From Roseateles noduli (GTDB lineage: Bacteria; Pseudomonadota; Gammaproteobacteria; Burkholderiales; Burkholderiaceae_C): 64,000 nucleotides of DNA. A program made the position numbers and the translations under genes. Every line of letters begins with the position of its first letter. Position 1 is the stretch's first letter. The notes under the pieces are model-generated. The model was not told the DNA's origin, searched no databases, and worked only from the letters and a program-made list of their open reading frames with translations. Of the stretch, positions 27,519 to 35,999 are shown one piece after another. The stretch is taken from contig NIOE01000018.1 of the NCBI GenBank assembly GCA_002205125.1, positions 62,001-126,000 of the forward strand. Reading direction: 5' to 3'.

Positions 27519-27983
27519 TCCCAACTCCAGACTGCTTGGTTATCAAGGGCGAGTCTATGGCCCACTCAAAGTAATTACTGCAGGTCGCTACGATAGTTAA
27601 CAAATGCGACCCTCGTCTTACGGGTCTGTCCCGGGTTCGAACAGGGGTCAATCCCTTGCGAGCGGCAAACCCCGCATTTGAGGGAATTCCGTTACATAAA
27701 GGTCCTGCTTGAGGTCCGCGACGCAGTCCCTCGCCACCACGTGTATTTCCCGGATTCCCCGCCTCACCGCGGCACGCCTCCCGGCGCCATACTTGTTGCA
27801 GGTGTAACCAGATGCATTTGGTTCAAATGCCGAATTCATGGGACACGTTTGCCCACTTTTTTGCTGAAATCCATACGGGATCTGGGGATATTTGTCGTTT
27901 CCCGGGCCGGATGTACGTAGCACGATCAACGAGTTCGTATCTCGTTGCGTCAGGCGAGGCGTGTGAAAAGCATCACGCCAGAC
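27519..27983. other. 465-bp intergenic region, lower GC, with palindromes
   Basis: No convincing gene on either strand; short open frames start with TTG and lack ribosome sites. GC is visibly lower than around it. It holds the FeeM-like gene's upstream region and the pcaB 3' region. Hairpins CAACGAG-N7-CTCGTTG (27927-27947) and GGCGTG-N10-CACGCC (27958-27979) lie just downstream of the pcaB stop and may terminate it. A separate perfect palindrome is at 27814-27830. TTAACT and TAATTA, 17 bp apart on the minus strand near 27570-27600, are a weak promoter candidate for the FeeM-like gene. Confidence 0.5.
27814..27830. promoter_or_regulatory. perfect 17-bp palindrome
   Basis: GCATTTG-GTT-CAAATGC: 7-bp perfect arms, 3-base centre. 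It is about 300 bp upstream of the FeeM-like gene and 154 bp beyond the pcaB stop. Symmetry and AT content suit a dimeric regulator site. Which gene it serves is uncertain. Confidence 0.45.
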
Positions 27984-29363
27984 TCAGGCACAGGGTCGGG
28001 CGGCCAGCCCGTCGAGGCGCTCGCGCGCCTCGGCCATGAGCGTGTCGACGCGGCCGTCCGCCTGCGCGGCGATGGCCTCGAGGTCGAACATTGCGGCAAG
28101 TTCGATGGACGAAATCGACGTCGCCGGCAGGTCGCCGACGGCCAACGCCGTCCGCAGGAGCTGTTGCAGCGAGCCCTCGCCCTGGCGCACCCGATGGATC
28201 AGGTCGCGGATCATCGCCCCGGTCCGTTGGCGTCCCAGGCGCGGCATCAGCAGGTGCTCCAGGCGCTCGCTGGCCACCAGCCCCTGACGTTCGAGGACAT
28301 GCGCCCGCATCCGGTCGGCGCGGATGACGGGCTGGGCCAGCGCGCGGTTGAGCGCCTGCACCGCCGCGTGCGCACCGCCCAGCAGGCCGCTCCATTCGGC
28401 CAGTTCGGCCTGATGCTGGCCGAGGCCGCGTTCGTGTTCCGGCGTCATGCAGCCCATCAGCCCGGCGACCCGCTGCGGGGCGCGCTGCACCGCCGCCATC
28501 GCCTGCAGGGCCGCGACGGGGTTCTTCTTGTGAGGCATCGACAGGCAGGCGCCAAAGCCTTCGCCCGGGGGCTCGTTGAGTTCGTCCACTTCGGCCTGCG
28601 CCATCAGGGCGAAATCCTGCGCCAGCTTGCCCAGGTTGCCGCAGAGCAGACCGACCTCCAGCCCCAGGCGCAGCCAGCGGTCGCGTTGCGTGTGCCAGCA
28701 CATGTCGGGGCGCGGCAGCGACAGCTCGGCCGCGACGGCGGCCAGCATGTCGTCGGCGCGATCGCCCATCGCGTCCAGCGTGCCGACCGCGCCGCCCAGT
28801 TGCAGCAGCAGCGAAGCCTCACCCTGCTCGCGCAGGCGCTCGGCGCTGCGCAGCAGCGGCATCAGCCAGTTCATCAGCTTGAAGCGCAGGCTGATCACCT
28901 GCGCCGGCTGCATCATCGTGCGGCCCAGCATCGGCACTGCGGCGTGGCGCTCGGCCAGGTCCAGCAGCTTTCCGCAGAGCTGCTGCAGGTCGTCGTCGAT
29001 CAGGCGCAGCGCCTCGCGGGTGCGCAGCACCATGGCGGTGTCGATGAGGTCCTGCGCGGACGCGCCGCGATGCACATAGACCGCGGCGGCGGGATCGAAC
29101 AGCGCGACCGTCTCGCGCAGGCGCTGCACCACCGGCAGCGCCAGGTTGCCGCTGTGCGGCGCGGCGGCGATCAGGGCCGGCACGTCGTAGAGCTCGGCGC
29201 GGCACAGGCTCGCAATGGCCTGCGCGGCCGGCGCGGGGATCAAGCCCACCCGGGCCGCGGCGCGGGCGAGCGCGGCCTCCACATCCATCATCGACTGGAC
29301 CACCGCGGTCGGCGAGAACACCGATTCCATCGCGGTGGACGACAAAAAAGCCTCGAACAGCAT
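27984..29363 (-). CDS. pcaB: 3-carboxy-cis,cis-muconate cycloisomerase (PcaB-like, fumarase/ASL superfamily)
   Basis: 459 residues. The superfamily signature is SMPHKKNPVAAL (catalytic serine loop, near residue 280), with LGRTMMQPAQVISLRFK earlier and HERGLGQHQAELAEWSG later. PcaB converts 3-carboxymuconate to 4-carboxymuconolactone in the protocatechuate branch of the beta-ketoadipate pathway. The start at 29363 follows AAAGGACG; a longer frame upstream lacks one. No other pca genes are in the window, so another lyase of the same superfamily (adenylosuccinate-lyase-like) cannot be excluded. Confidence 0.85.
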   Translation of the reverse strand: MLFEAFLSSTAMESVFSPTAVVQSMMDVEAALARAAARVGLIPAPAAQAIASLCRAELYDVPALIAAAPHSGNLALPVVQRLRETVALFDPAAAVYVHRGASAQDLIDTAMVLRTREALRLIDDDLQQLCGKLLDLAERHAAVPMLGRTMMQPAQVISLRFKLMNWLMPLLRSAERLREQGEASLLLQLGGAVGTLDAMGDRADDMLAAVAAELSLPRPDMCWHTQRDRWLRLGLEVGLLCGNLGKLAQDFALMAQAEVDELNEPPGEGFGACLSMPHKKNPVAALQAMAAVQRAPQRVAGLMGCMTPEHERGLGQHQAELAEWSGLLGGAHAAVQALNRALAQPVIRADRMRAHVLERQGLVASERLEHLLMPRLGRQRTGAMIRDLIHRVRQGEGSLQQLLRTALAVGDLPATSISSIELAAMFDLEAIAAQADGRVDTLMAEARERLDGLAARPCA

Positions 29364-29421
29364 CCAACGTCCTTTAAGGACTTCGGATGCTATCGAGGCT
29401 CCCGTGTACGCCGTACTCAAG

Positions 29422-29440
29422 CAAACCCGCTTGGGGTTTG
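29422..29440. terminator. hairpin between sapC and pcaB
   Basis: CAAACCC (29422-29428) and GGGTTTG (29434-29440), perfect 7-bp arms with a 5-base centre. It sits upstream of pcaB and 65 bp beyond the 3' end of nothing on the plus strand, so it may be a regulatory leader hairpin or operator rather than a terminator. Confidence 0.3.
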
Positions 29441-29504
29441 TCTCAGCCGGTGATCGCCCGCTGGAAGTCCCTGGATCAGGGGCCTTCCGGCGGTCAGGTC
29501 GGGC

Positions 29505-30248
29505 TCAGTTCGCCGGCACGTACATCTGGGCCAGGCGGCTCATCAGACGCAGCGACAGGCGATGCATCGTGATGACCTCCAGCAGGCCGTTGCGGTGCAG
29601 CTCGACGAGCTTGGCGTCGGGCAGCTCGGCCAGGGCCTTCTCATTGATGGTCAGGAAGCCGTCCACGTCCAGCTTCTCGCCGCTGGGCAGCTGCGCCTCG
29701 AAGCGCATGTCCTGCAGCAGGTCCAGGTCCTGCAGCAGCTCGCAGGCCTGGCGGGTGCGTTCGGCTTCGCGCTCGAAGTCCTCGCAGAACTGCTTGGCGT
29801 TGAGCAGCAGCTCGGAGGCTTCGCCGTCTTCCTTGAACAGCGGCTCGCCGTCGGTCTCGGAGAACGCGCCCGAGCCCATGTCCAGGCACAGCGCCATGTC
29901 GGAGGTGCTCTCCTCGATGCGGGCCATCGCGAAGGGCCAGCGGCGGATGTACGCGGGCACGTAGCGGCCGGTCCACTGGCCGTCCTTGATGAACAGGTTG
30001 CTGCCCTGGCGCAGGCCGAACACGGCCAGCGGCGCGACCGCCGGACGCTGGCCGTCGGCGGCCTGGCCGACGCGCACGAACACCACCGGGTACTCGAGGC
30101 TGGCGTCGGCGAATTCGGCCACGGCGACGAACAGCGAGTTCAGCTGCGTCACGCGGTCCAGCACCGGCGCGCCGACCTTCATGCGCGTGTTCTTGTGCTG
30201 CCCCCGGTCCACGGGGACCAGGTTCTCATACATCGGGGGGTTGCTCAT
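29505..30248 (-). CDS. SapC-family protein
   Basis: 247 residues. The SapC-like core starts MYENLVPVDRGQHKNTRMKVG and includes NSLFVAVAEFADASLEYPVVF, LFIKDGQWTGRYVPAYIRRWPFA (given in parts) and the C-terminal LSLRLMSRLAQMY. SapC was named for a Campylobacter S-layer export protein, but proteobacterial homologues of this length lack proof of that role. Its ATG overlaps the stop of the upstream CorC-like gene as ATGA, indicating a two-gene operon. No signal peptide. Confidence 0.8.
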   Translation of the reverse strand: MSNPPMYENLVPVDRGQHKNTRMKVGAPVLDRVTQLNSLFVAVAEFADASLEYPVVFVRVGQAADGQRPAVAPLAVFGLRQGSNLFIKDGQWTGRYVPAYIRRWPFAMARIEESTSDMALCLDMGSGAFSETDGEPLFKEDGEASELLLNAKQFCEDFEREAERTRQACELLQDLDLLQDMRFEAQLPSGEKLDVDGFLTINEKALAELPDAKLVELHRNGLLEVITMHRLSLRLMSRLAQMYVPAN

Positions 30249-31546
30249 TGATTCACTCCATCGTCCGCCAGTCGCGAGACCAGCACCTTGTCCACACGCT
30301 TGCCGTCGAGGTCGACCACCTCGAATCTCCACGCGTCCCACTCCGCCACATCGGCCGTGCGCGGCAAGCGCCCCAGCAGCAGCATCACCATGCCGGCCAG
30401 GGTGTTGTAGCGTCCACGGTCCTCTTCGGGCAGTTCCTTCAAATCGAGGCGGTCCTTCAGTTCGGTGACGGGGATCAGGCCGTCCATCAGCCAGCTGCCG
30501 TCCTCGCGCTGGACCGCCCAGGCGTCCTCGCCGTCGGACGAGTTGAACTCGCCCGCGATGGCTTCCAGGACGTCGCGCATCGCGACGACGCCCTGCACTT
30601 CGCCGTATTCGTCGACGACGAACACCAGCGGCGTTTCCGCGCCGCGCATGTGCGCGAGCAGTTCCATGCCGGACAGCGTCTCGGGCACGAAGACCGGCGG
30701 CTCCAGGCCGGTCGACAGGTCCAGCGACTCGCCGGCCAGCGAGCGCGCCAGCAGGTTCTGCGCGCTGACCGTGCCGACCACGTCATGCAGGCCGCCGCGG
30801 CAGACCGGGTAGCGGCTGTAGCCGTGCGCGCGCAGGATCTGCAGCATCTGGTCGGGGCGGTCGGTGATGTCCAGCCACGCGATCTCGGCGCGCGGGATCA
30901 TCATCGAGCCGATCTGGCGCTCGTCCAGGCGGAACACGTTGCGCACCATCTGGTGCTCGTGTTCCTCGATCACGCCGGCGTCCAGGCCTTCCTCGAGGCT
31001 GGCGGCGATCTCCTCTTCCGTCACCGCGCGGTTGGCGCGGCCGCCCATGCCGAGCAGCTTCAGCGTGAACTCGGTGCAGAAGCTCAGCAGCTTGACGAAG
31101 GGCCGCGTCACCAGCGACATGATTTCCATCGGCGGCGCGACCAGGCGGGCGACGTTCTCCGGGTACATCTGGCCCAGGCGCTTGGGGACGAGTTCGCCGA
31201 AGATGATGGTGACGAAGGTCAGCACCAGCACGACCAGGCCGGTGGCGGTGATGTCGGCGGCGCGCGAGCTCAACGGCGTGCTGGCGCGCAGCACGTCGGC
31301 CAGCGGTCCGGAGAAGGCGGCCTCGCCGACGATGCCGTTGAGCACGCCGATGGAGGTGATGCCGATCTGGACGGTGGAGAGGAACTTGGTGGGGTTCTCG
31401 TGCAGGTCCATGGCGGCCTGCGCGCCGCCCTCCCCGCTTTCCACCATCACTTGCAAGCGTGCCTTGCGGGACGCCGTGAGGGCCATCTCCGACATGGCGA
31501 ACAGACCGTTGAGCAGGATCAGGAAGAGAACTAGGGCGGTATCCAT
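30245..31546 (-). CDS. hemolysin C / CorC-type membrane protein (DUF21-CBS-CorC_HlyC)
   Basis: 433 residues. An N-terminal DUF21 membrane domain (MDTALVLFLILLNGLFAMSE, then VGITSIGVLNGIV-like and VLVLTFVTIIFGELVPKRLGQ helices) is followed by two CBS motifs (MMIPRAEIAWLD; FVPETLSGMELLAHMRG) and a C-terminal CorC/HlyC domain ending FEVVDLDGKRVDKVLVSRL. Homologues are linked to Mg2+/Co2+ efflux or ion homeostasis in the inner membrane. Start at 31546 fits the first membrane helix. Operon with sapC through an ATGA overlap; divergent from apaH. Confidence 0.88.
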   Translation of the reverse strand: MDTALVLFLILLNGLFAMSEMALTASRKARLQVMVESGEGGAQAAMDLHENPTKFLSTVQIGITSIGVLNGIVGEAAFSGPLADVLRASTPLSSRAADITATGLVVLVLTFVTIIFGELVPKRLGQMYPENVARLVAPPMEIMSLVTRPFVKLLSFCTEFTLKLLGMGGRANRAVTEEEIAASLEEGLDAGVIEEHEHQMVRNVFRLDERQIGSMMIPRAEIAWLDITDRPDQMLQILRAHGYSRYPVCRGGLHDVVGTVSAQNLLARSLAGESLDLSTGLEPPVFVPETLSGMELLAHMRGAETPLVFVVDEYGEVQGVVAMRDVLEAIAGEFNSSDGEDAWAVQREDGSWLMDGLIPVTELKDRLDLKELPEEDRGRYNTLAGMVMLLLGRLPRTADVAEWDAWRFEVVDLDGKRVDKVLVSRLADDGVNQ

Positions 31547-31645
31547 TGACAGCGCGGACCGGGTACTAACCCCGAGTCGCGCCCAAAACACAAGGTCGGC
31601 AAGGTTAGCAGAGCCTGTGTGACATCGGCACCGCAGAATCCCGCT

Positions 31646-32476
31646 ATGCATTACCTCATCGGCGATCTCCAAGGCTGTTGCGATGCGCTGGCGCGCCTCC
31701 TGGAAAAGATCGATTTCTCTCCGTCCCGCGACCGGCTCTACCTCCTGGGGGATCTGGTGAACCGCGGCCCCGATTCCTTGACGACCCTGCGTCGGCTGCA
31801 GTCGCTGGGCGACGCGGCGCAATGCCTGCTCGGCAACCACGACCTGCACCTGCTCGCGACGGCAGCGGGGGTGCGAGCCCCGCACAAAGGGGACACGCTG
31901 GACGCGATCCTGCAGGCGCCCGACCGCGAGGCGCTGCTGGAGTGGATGCGGCGGCAGCGGGTGGCGATGCGCGCGCAGGGCTGGCTGATGGTGCACGCGG
32001 GCGTGGTGCCGCAATGGGACGCGGACCAGACGCTGGCGCTGGCCGAAGAGGTGCACGCGCTGCTGCGCGGGCCGGAGCTGGCGGAGTTCCTGCCGCAGAT
32101 GTACGGCAACGAGCCGGACCGCTGGAAGGACGACCTGACGGGCGCGCCGCGGCTGCGATTCATCATCAACGTGCTGACGCGGATCCGCTTCTGCAACGCG
32201 AAGGGGCGGCTGGACTTCAAGACGAAGGAAGGCCTGGGCACGGCGCCGGAGGGCTTCATGCCGTGGTTCGACGTGCCCGAGCGGCGCACGGCGGGTCATC
32301 CGATCGCGTTCGGGCACTGGTCGACGCTGGGCCTGGTGCAGCGGCCGGACCTGCTGGCGCTGGACACCGGCTGCGTCTGGGGCGGACAGCTGACGGCCGC
32401 CCGCGTCGCGGACGGCGAGGCGCAGGAGATCATCCAGGTGGAGTGCGTGCAGGCGAAGAAGCCGGGCGCGGACTGA
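31646..32476 (+). CDS. apaH: bis(5'-nucleosyl)-tetraphosphatase, symmetrical
   Basis: 276 residues, normal length. The metallophosphatase motifs are all visible: YLIGDLQGC (D-x-Q), LGDLVNRGPDS (GDxxxRG), LLGNHDLHLL (GNHE/D) and WLMVHAGVVPQWD (GxH-type). It cleaves Ap4A into two ADP. ATG 31646 places the GDLQG motif at residues 6-10, as in known ApaH; the nine codons upstream are an unlikely extension. Ap4A turnover affects stress responses and RNA 5'-Np4A caps. No apaG or ksgA neighbour. Confidence 0.95.
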   Translation: MHYLIGDLQGCCDALARLLEKIDFSPSRDRLYLLGDLVNRGPDSLTTLRRLQSLGDAAQCLLGNHDLHLLATAAGVRAPHKGDTLDAILQAPDREALLEWMRRQRVAMRAQGWLMVHAGVVPQWDADQTLALAEEVHALLRGPELAEFLPQMYGNEPDRWKDDLTGAPRLRFIINVLTRIRFCNAKGRLDFKTKEGLGTAPEGFMPWFDVPERRTAGHPIAFGHWSTLGLVQRPDLLALDTGCVWGGQLTAARVADGEAQEIIQVECVQAKKPGAD

Positions 32477-32530
32477 GCCGTCTTCCGTCGAGGGGCCTCG
32501 GCGCGCGCTTACAATGCGCGCCTTCTTCCA

Positions 32531-32620
32531 GGAGATGTGGCCGAGTGGTTTAAGGCAGCGGTCTTGAAAACCGCCGAGGGTTCGCGCCCTCCGTGAGTTC
32601 GAATCTCACCGTCTCCGCCA
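32531..32620 (+). tRNA. tRNA-Ser (anticodon TGA)
   Basis: Starts GGAGATGTGGCCGAGTGG, with anticodon stem-loop GCGGTCT-TGA-AAACCGC, a long variable arm (GAGGGTTCGCGCCCTC) typical of serine tRNA, the TTCGAATC T-loop and CGTCTCC-G-CCA. The anticodon TGA reads UCA/UCG. CCA is encoded. The cyanophycinase-like ATG follows after only three bases. Confidence 0.97.
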
Positions 32621-32623
32621 TCC

Positions 32624-33490
32624 ATGACCCCCCGCACGTCCTCACGCCCCCCTACCCTCCTCGCCCTCATCGGCGGCAACGAGGACCGGCTGACGCCGGG
32701 GACGGTGCTGCGCGAACTGATCGCGGCGTGTCATGAGGGTCGTTCGGCGGCGACGCCGCTGCAGGTCGTCGTCCTCAGCACCGCCAGCGGCGAGCCCGAC
32801 CTGCTCTGGTCCCAGTACGAACCCGCCTTCCGCTCACTTGGTGCGACGCCGCACTGGGTCGATCCGCGCGATCGCGAAGCGGCTGGTGCCGCCGATACGC
32901 TCGACGCCGTGCGGTCAGCCGATCTGCTCTTCATGACCGGCGGCGACCAGGAACGTCTGGTCGACGTGATCGTCGACACGCCGCTGCATGCGCTCATCCG
33001 CGAACGCCATCGCGCCGGCGAACTCGCTATCGCCGGCACCAGCGCCGGCGCCTCGGCGCTCGGGGCACACATGCCGGTCGGCGATCTCGACGAGCAGTTC
33101 GCCGGACCGCCGCAAGCGCTGCATCGCGCGCTCGGGCTGATGCCCGCGCTCGTCATCGATCAGCACTTCGCCCAGCGCAAGCGCCATGCGCGGCTGCTGC
33201 GTCTGGTGTCGCTCGATCCGCGCCGGCTCGGCGTCGGCATCGACGAGGACACCGCCCTGATCGTCCGCCCGGATGTCGGCCTGCAACTCGTCGGCAGCGG
33301 CGCGGCGACCGTCATCGACGCCGGCCGTGCCAGCGATCGACGTGAGCCCGCCGGCGTCATCGCGCTGGAGAACCTCGGCTTCTACCTGCTCGCCGCAGGC
33401 ACCGCGCTGCGCTTCGACGACCCGGCCGTGCCGCCGCATCTGCTGCGTGTGCTGCACGCGATCGCCGCCTCGGCGTCGCTGCGCGACTGA
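32624..33490 (+). CDS. cyanophycinase-like peptidase (family S51)
   Basis: 288 residues. The S51 fold is indicated by LLALIGGNEDR, FMTGGDQERLV (oxyanion region), AIAGTSAGASALG (GTSAGA, nucleophile serine near residue 140) and VIDQHFAQRKRHARL with the acid/base residues. Cyanophycinase cleaves cyanophycin to beta-Asp-Arg; some members are instead Asp-dipeptidases. No cphA synthetase is in the window. The ATG is three bases after the tRNA-Ser CCA, with no room for a ribosome site, so processing of a shared transcript would leave a near-leaderless mRNA. Confidence 0.82.
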   Translation: MTPRTSSRPPTLLALIGGNEDRLTPGTVLRELIAACHEGRSAATPLQVVVLSTASGEPDLLWSQYEPAFRSLGATPHWVDPRDREAAGAADTLDAVRSADLLFMTGGDQERLVDVIVDTPLHALIRERHRAGELAIAGTSAGASALGAHMPVGDLDEQFAGPPQALHRALGLMPALVIDQHFAQRKRHARLLRLVSLDPRRLGVGIDEDTALIVRPDVGLQLVGSGAATVIDAGRASDRREPAGVIALENLGFYLLAAGTALRFDDPAVPPHLLRVLHAIAASASLRD

Positions 33491-33497
33491 CGATCGC

Positions 33498-34334
33498 TCA
33501 GACGCCAGCGGCCACATGCGCCGCGAAGCCAGTGACACCCGGTGCCACCTCGGCCCCCAGTTCGTGCCCGTCGGGATAGTCCCCGCCGTTCTGCGCGCGG
33601 AAGGCCACCGGCGCCTCGTCGAAGACATGGGCCAGCCGCGCGCGCCAGACGGCAGAGGCGACCTCAACAGCCTCCGGCGTCATCCGCCCCGCGCCATGCA
33701 CCGCGTGCGTCTTCAGCACCGACATGCCGGGATAGAACAAGGTGCCGTGCGTGATCGGGAACAGCAGTTGATCGATGGGCCCGTTGATGCCGCGCGGGCC
33801 GTAGTCGGCGGCCGGACCGCCGGTCGTGACCGACACCATCGCGCGCCGGCCTTCGAAACCGCCTTCGCCGTAACGGACCCGGTTGCCCTGGCCGTTGCGG
33901 CCGTAGGCCAGGCCGCGCGCCCAGACGCGATCGATCCAGCCCTTCATGATCGCCGGCATGCCGAACCACCACAGCGGGAACTGCAGGATCACGAGATCCG
34001 CCGCGAGCAGCTTGCGCTGTTCCTCGACGACGTCGGCCGGCTGGTGCCCCTGCTCGAAGGCGTGGCCGGACTCGCGCACGAAGTCCAGGCGGGCGGCGTC
34101 GGTGCGCACCGGGAAATCCTGCTCGTCATAGACGGCCTTCCAGCCCATCGCGTAGAGATCGGATTGCAGCACCTCGTGACCGGCGGCGCGCAGCGTCTGC
34201 TCGGCGACGTCGACCAGCGTGCGCGTCAACGAAGTCCGCTCCGGTTGGGCGTGGACGATCAGCACGGTCTTGCGCACGCTCTTGCGATCGGAGGTGTCGG
34301 CATCGGGGAAGTCGGTCTCGGCGGAACGGGTCAT
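33498..34334 (-). CDS. NAD(P)H oxidoreductase, flavodoxin-2 fold (NQO/KefF/MdaB-like)
   Basis: 278 residues. VLIVHAQPERTSLTRTLVD at residues about 24-42 is the flavin-phosphate loop, LVILQFPLWWFGMPAIMKGWIDRVW the substrate-side strand and helix (quoted in part: FPLWWFGMPAIMKGW), and SVTTGGPAADYGPRG the third flavin loop. Such enzymes reduce quinones or electrophiles by two electrons with FAD or FMN. A charged N-terminal extension precedes the domain. Divergent from a LysR regulator with 100 bp between starts, the usual arrangement for an inducible quinone-response pair. Confidence 0.85.
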   Translation of the reverse strand: MTRSAETDFPDADTSDRKSVRKTVLIVHAQPERTSLTRTLVDVAEQTLRAAGHEVLQSDLYAMGWKAVYDEQDFPVRTDAARLDFVRESGHAFEQGHQPADVVEEQRKLLAADLVILQFPLWWFGMPAIMKGWIDRVWARGLAYGRNGQGNRVRYGEGGFEGRRAMVSVTTGGPAADYGPRGINGPIDQLLFPITHGTLFYPGMSVLKTHAVHGAGRMTPEAVEVASAVWRARLAHVFDEAPVAFRAQNGGDYPDGHELGAEVAPGVTGFAAHVAAGV

Positions 34335-34434
34335 GGAAGGCTCCAGGCAGTCGAAGTGGATCGGGAATGAACGCAGTCTGACGATCCGCGACTCATCCGT
34401 GAAATCACGTCTTCTCTGTCCTACTATCGATTGC

Positions 34435-35379
34435 ATGGATACCAGCCGCCTCGACCTGAACCTGCTCGTGACGCTCGAAACGCTGCTCAACGAGCGCAAC
34501 GTCACGCGCGCCGCCGCGCGGCTGAACCTCAGCCAACCGGCCGTGAGCGCGCAGCTCGCTCGGCTGCGCGACGTCTTCGAAGATCCACTGCTGCTGCCCG
34601 CGCAGCGTGGCATGACGCCGACGGCCAAGGCACTGTCGCTGCTGGAGCCGTTGCGCCAGGCGCTGGACCAGGTACGCGGCGTGGCGAGCTCGCACCTGAA
34701 CTTCGACCCGGCCACCGCCGACCTCACGGTGACGATCGCGGCCTCGGACTACCTGCAGACCAGCGTGCTGCAGCCGCTGGTCCTGCGGCTGCGTCGGGAA
34801 GCGCCCGGCGTGCGCATCGCCGTGCGCCACATGGACCCGGCCCAGCACGCCGCGCAGATGGCGCGCGGCGACGTCGACCTCGGCCTGATGCAACCGATCG
34901 AAGCGGCGCCCAGCCTGCGCATGCGCGCGCTGTTCCACGAGCGCTACGTGCTCATCGCCCGCCGCGGCCATCCGGCGCTGGAGGGCAAGGCGGACGGGAA
35001 GGCGACGGCCAAGCTCAGCGCCAAGGCCTTCGCCAGGCTGGAACAGGTGATCGTCTCGCCCGCGGGCGGCGCGTTCTCGACGCCCGTCGACCAGGCGCTG
35101 GCCGGGCTCGGCCTGAAGCGCCAGGTCGTGCTCTCCGCCGCGTCCTTCCTCTTCGTGCCGGACATCGTCAGCCGCTCCGACCTCGTGGCGCTGGTGCCCG
35201 AACGTCTCGTCAAGGGGCGCGCCGCCGGCCTGCAAGTCCTGACCCCGCCTCTGCCGATCGAGGGCTTCGACATCGCCATGGTCTGGCATGAACGCAACCA
35301 GGGCCACGCCGCCCAACGCTGGCTGCGCGAGCAGGTGCTGGCGGTCGCGGCCCCTCGCAAGGACGTGACGACGTCGTGA
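34435..35379 (+). CDS. LysR-family transcriptional regulator
   Basis: 314 residues. Residues 1-65 carry the LysR winged HTH: LDLNLLVTLETLLNERNVTRAAARLNLSQPAVSAQLARLR (recognised in its parts). The rest is the two-lobed effector domain, with an alanine/lysine-rich insertion around residues 180-195 (GKADGKATAKLSAKA). The start at 34435 matches the normal LysR N-terminus; the 70-codon upstream extension crosses the divergent promoter and is rejected. It probably activates the divergent flavodoxin-fold oxidoreductase in response to an aromatic or quinone ligand; ligand is inference. Confidence 0.88.
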   Translation: MDTSRLDLNLLVTLETLLNERNVTRAAARLNLSQPAVSAQLARLRDVFEDPLLLPAQRGMTPTAKALSLLEPLRQALDQVRGVASSHLNFDPATADLTVTIAASDYLQTSVLQPLVLRLRREAPGVRIAVRHMDPAQHAAQMARGDVDLGLMQPIEAAPSLRMRALFHERYVLIARRGHPALEGKADGKATAKLSAKAFARLEQVIVSPAGGAFSTPVDQALAGLGLKRQVVLSAASFLFVPDIVSRSDLVALVPERLVKGRAAGLQVLTPPLPIEGFDIAMVWHERNQGHAAQRWLREQVLAVAAPRKDVTTS

Positions 35380-35410
35380 ATCAACGACGCTTCGACGCCA
35401 TCAACACGTT

Positions 35411-35423
35411 CATACAACGTATG
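35411..35423. promoter_or_regulatory. inverted repeat upstream of tctBA
   Basis: CATAC-AAC-GTATG, perfect 5-bp arms, in the 181-bp gap between the LysR gene and tctB. It is the most symmetric AT-containing element there and could be an operator for tctBA. Short arms keep confidence low. Confidence 0.35.
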
Positions 35424-35560
35424 CCAAACATCTTCTTAACCTGAAGCTGTCGGCAAGCTGTCTAGAGGCCGTCGACAGCCTCCCGCTGCGCAGAAATGCG
35501 TACGACACGCGGTTGCCGGGCCGGAACCATGGGCACATCTCGATACCTCCCCGGTGTGCC

Positions 35561-35986
35561 ATGACCCTCAACCGTTCGCTTGCCCGAGGCCTGTTCCTCG
35601 CCGCGGTGGCCCTGTTCTTCGGACTGGGTGCGCTGCGTTATCCCATCGGCCGCATGGACCATGCCGGCGCCGGCATGTTCCCGCTGATGATCAGCATCCT
35701 GCTGGGCCTGGTGGCCATCTCCACCATCGTGCGCGGCATCGTCGCCGGCGGCCCCGGCCTGGAATTCCAGATCAAGAACATCGGCCTGATCCTGGCCGCG
35801 CTGACCGCGTTCTCGCTGACCTCGCGCTTCGTCAACATGTCCGCCGGCATCGTCGTGATGGTCTTCATCGCGACCGCCGCCGGCAGCAACTACTCCTGGA
35901 AACGCAACGTGGTGATCTCGATCGGCCTGTTGGCCATCGCCTTCGCCTTCCAGAAGTTCCTCGGCCTCAACCTGCCGCTGCTGTAA
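35561..35986 (+). CDS. tctB: tripartite tricarboxylate transporter small membrane subunit TctB
   Basis: 141 residues with four predicted membrane helices: LARGLFLAAVALFFGLGALRY, MFPLMISILLGLVAIST, IGLILAALTAFSLTS... and VVISIGLLAIAFAFQKFL. The MDHAGAGMFPLM segment after helix 1 is typical of TctB. It forms the inner-membrane carrier with TctA, taking tricarboxylates or related acids delivered by a TctC binding protein. tctA starts 14 bp after its stop. No tctC is present here. Confidence 0.88.
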   Translation: MTLNRSLARGLFLAAVALFFGLGALRYPIGRMDHAGAGMFPLMISILLGLVAISTIVRGIVAGGPGLEFQIKNIGLILAALTAFSLTSRFVNMSAGIVVMVFIATAAGSNYSWKRNVVISIGLLAIAFAFQKFLGLNLPLL

Positions 35987-35999
35987 GGCACCGACGACC

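Noticed and set aside
27648..27929. 93-codon frame in the 465-bp intergenic region
   Set aside because: Starts with TTG, no ribosome site, no resemblance to a known protein, and codon choice unlike neighbouring genes.
34219..34434. Longer N-terminus for the LysR gene at 34435
   Set aside because: It would cover the divergent oxidoreductase start and place 72 residues before the invariant LysR HTH.
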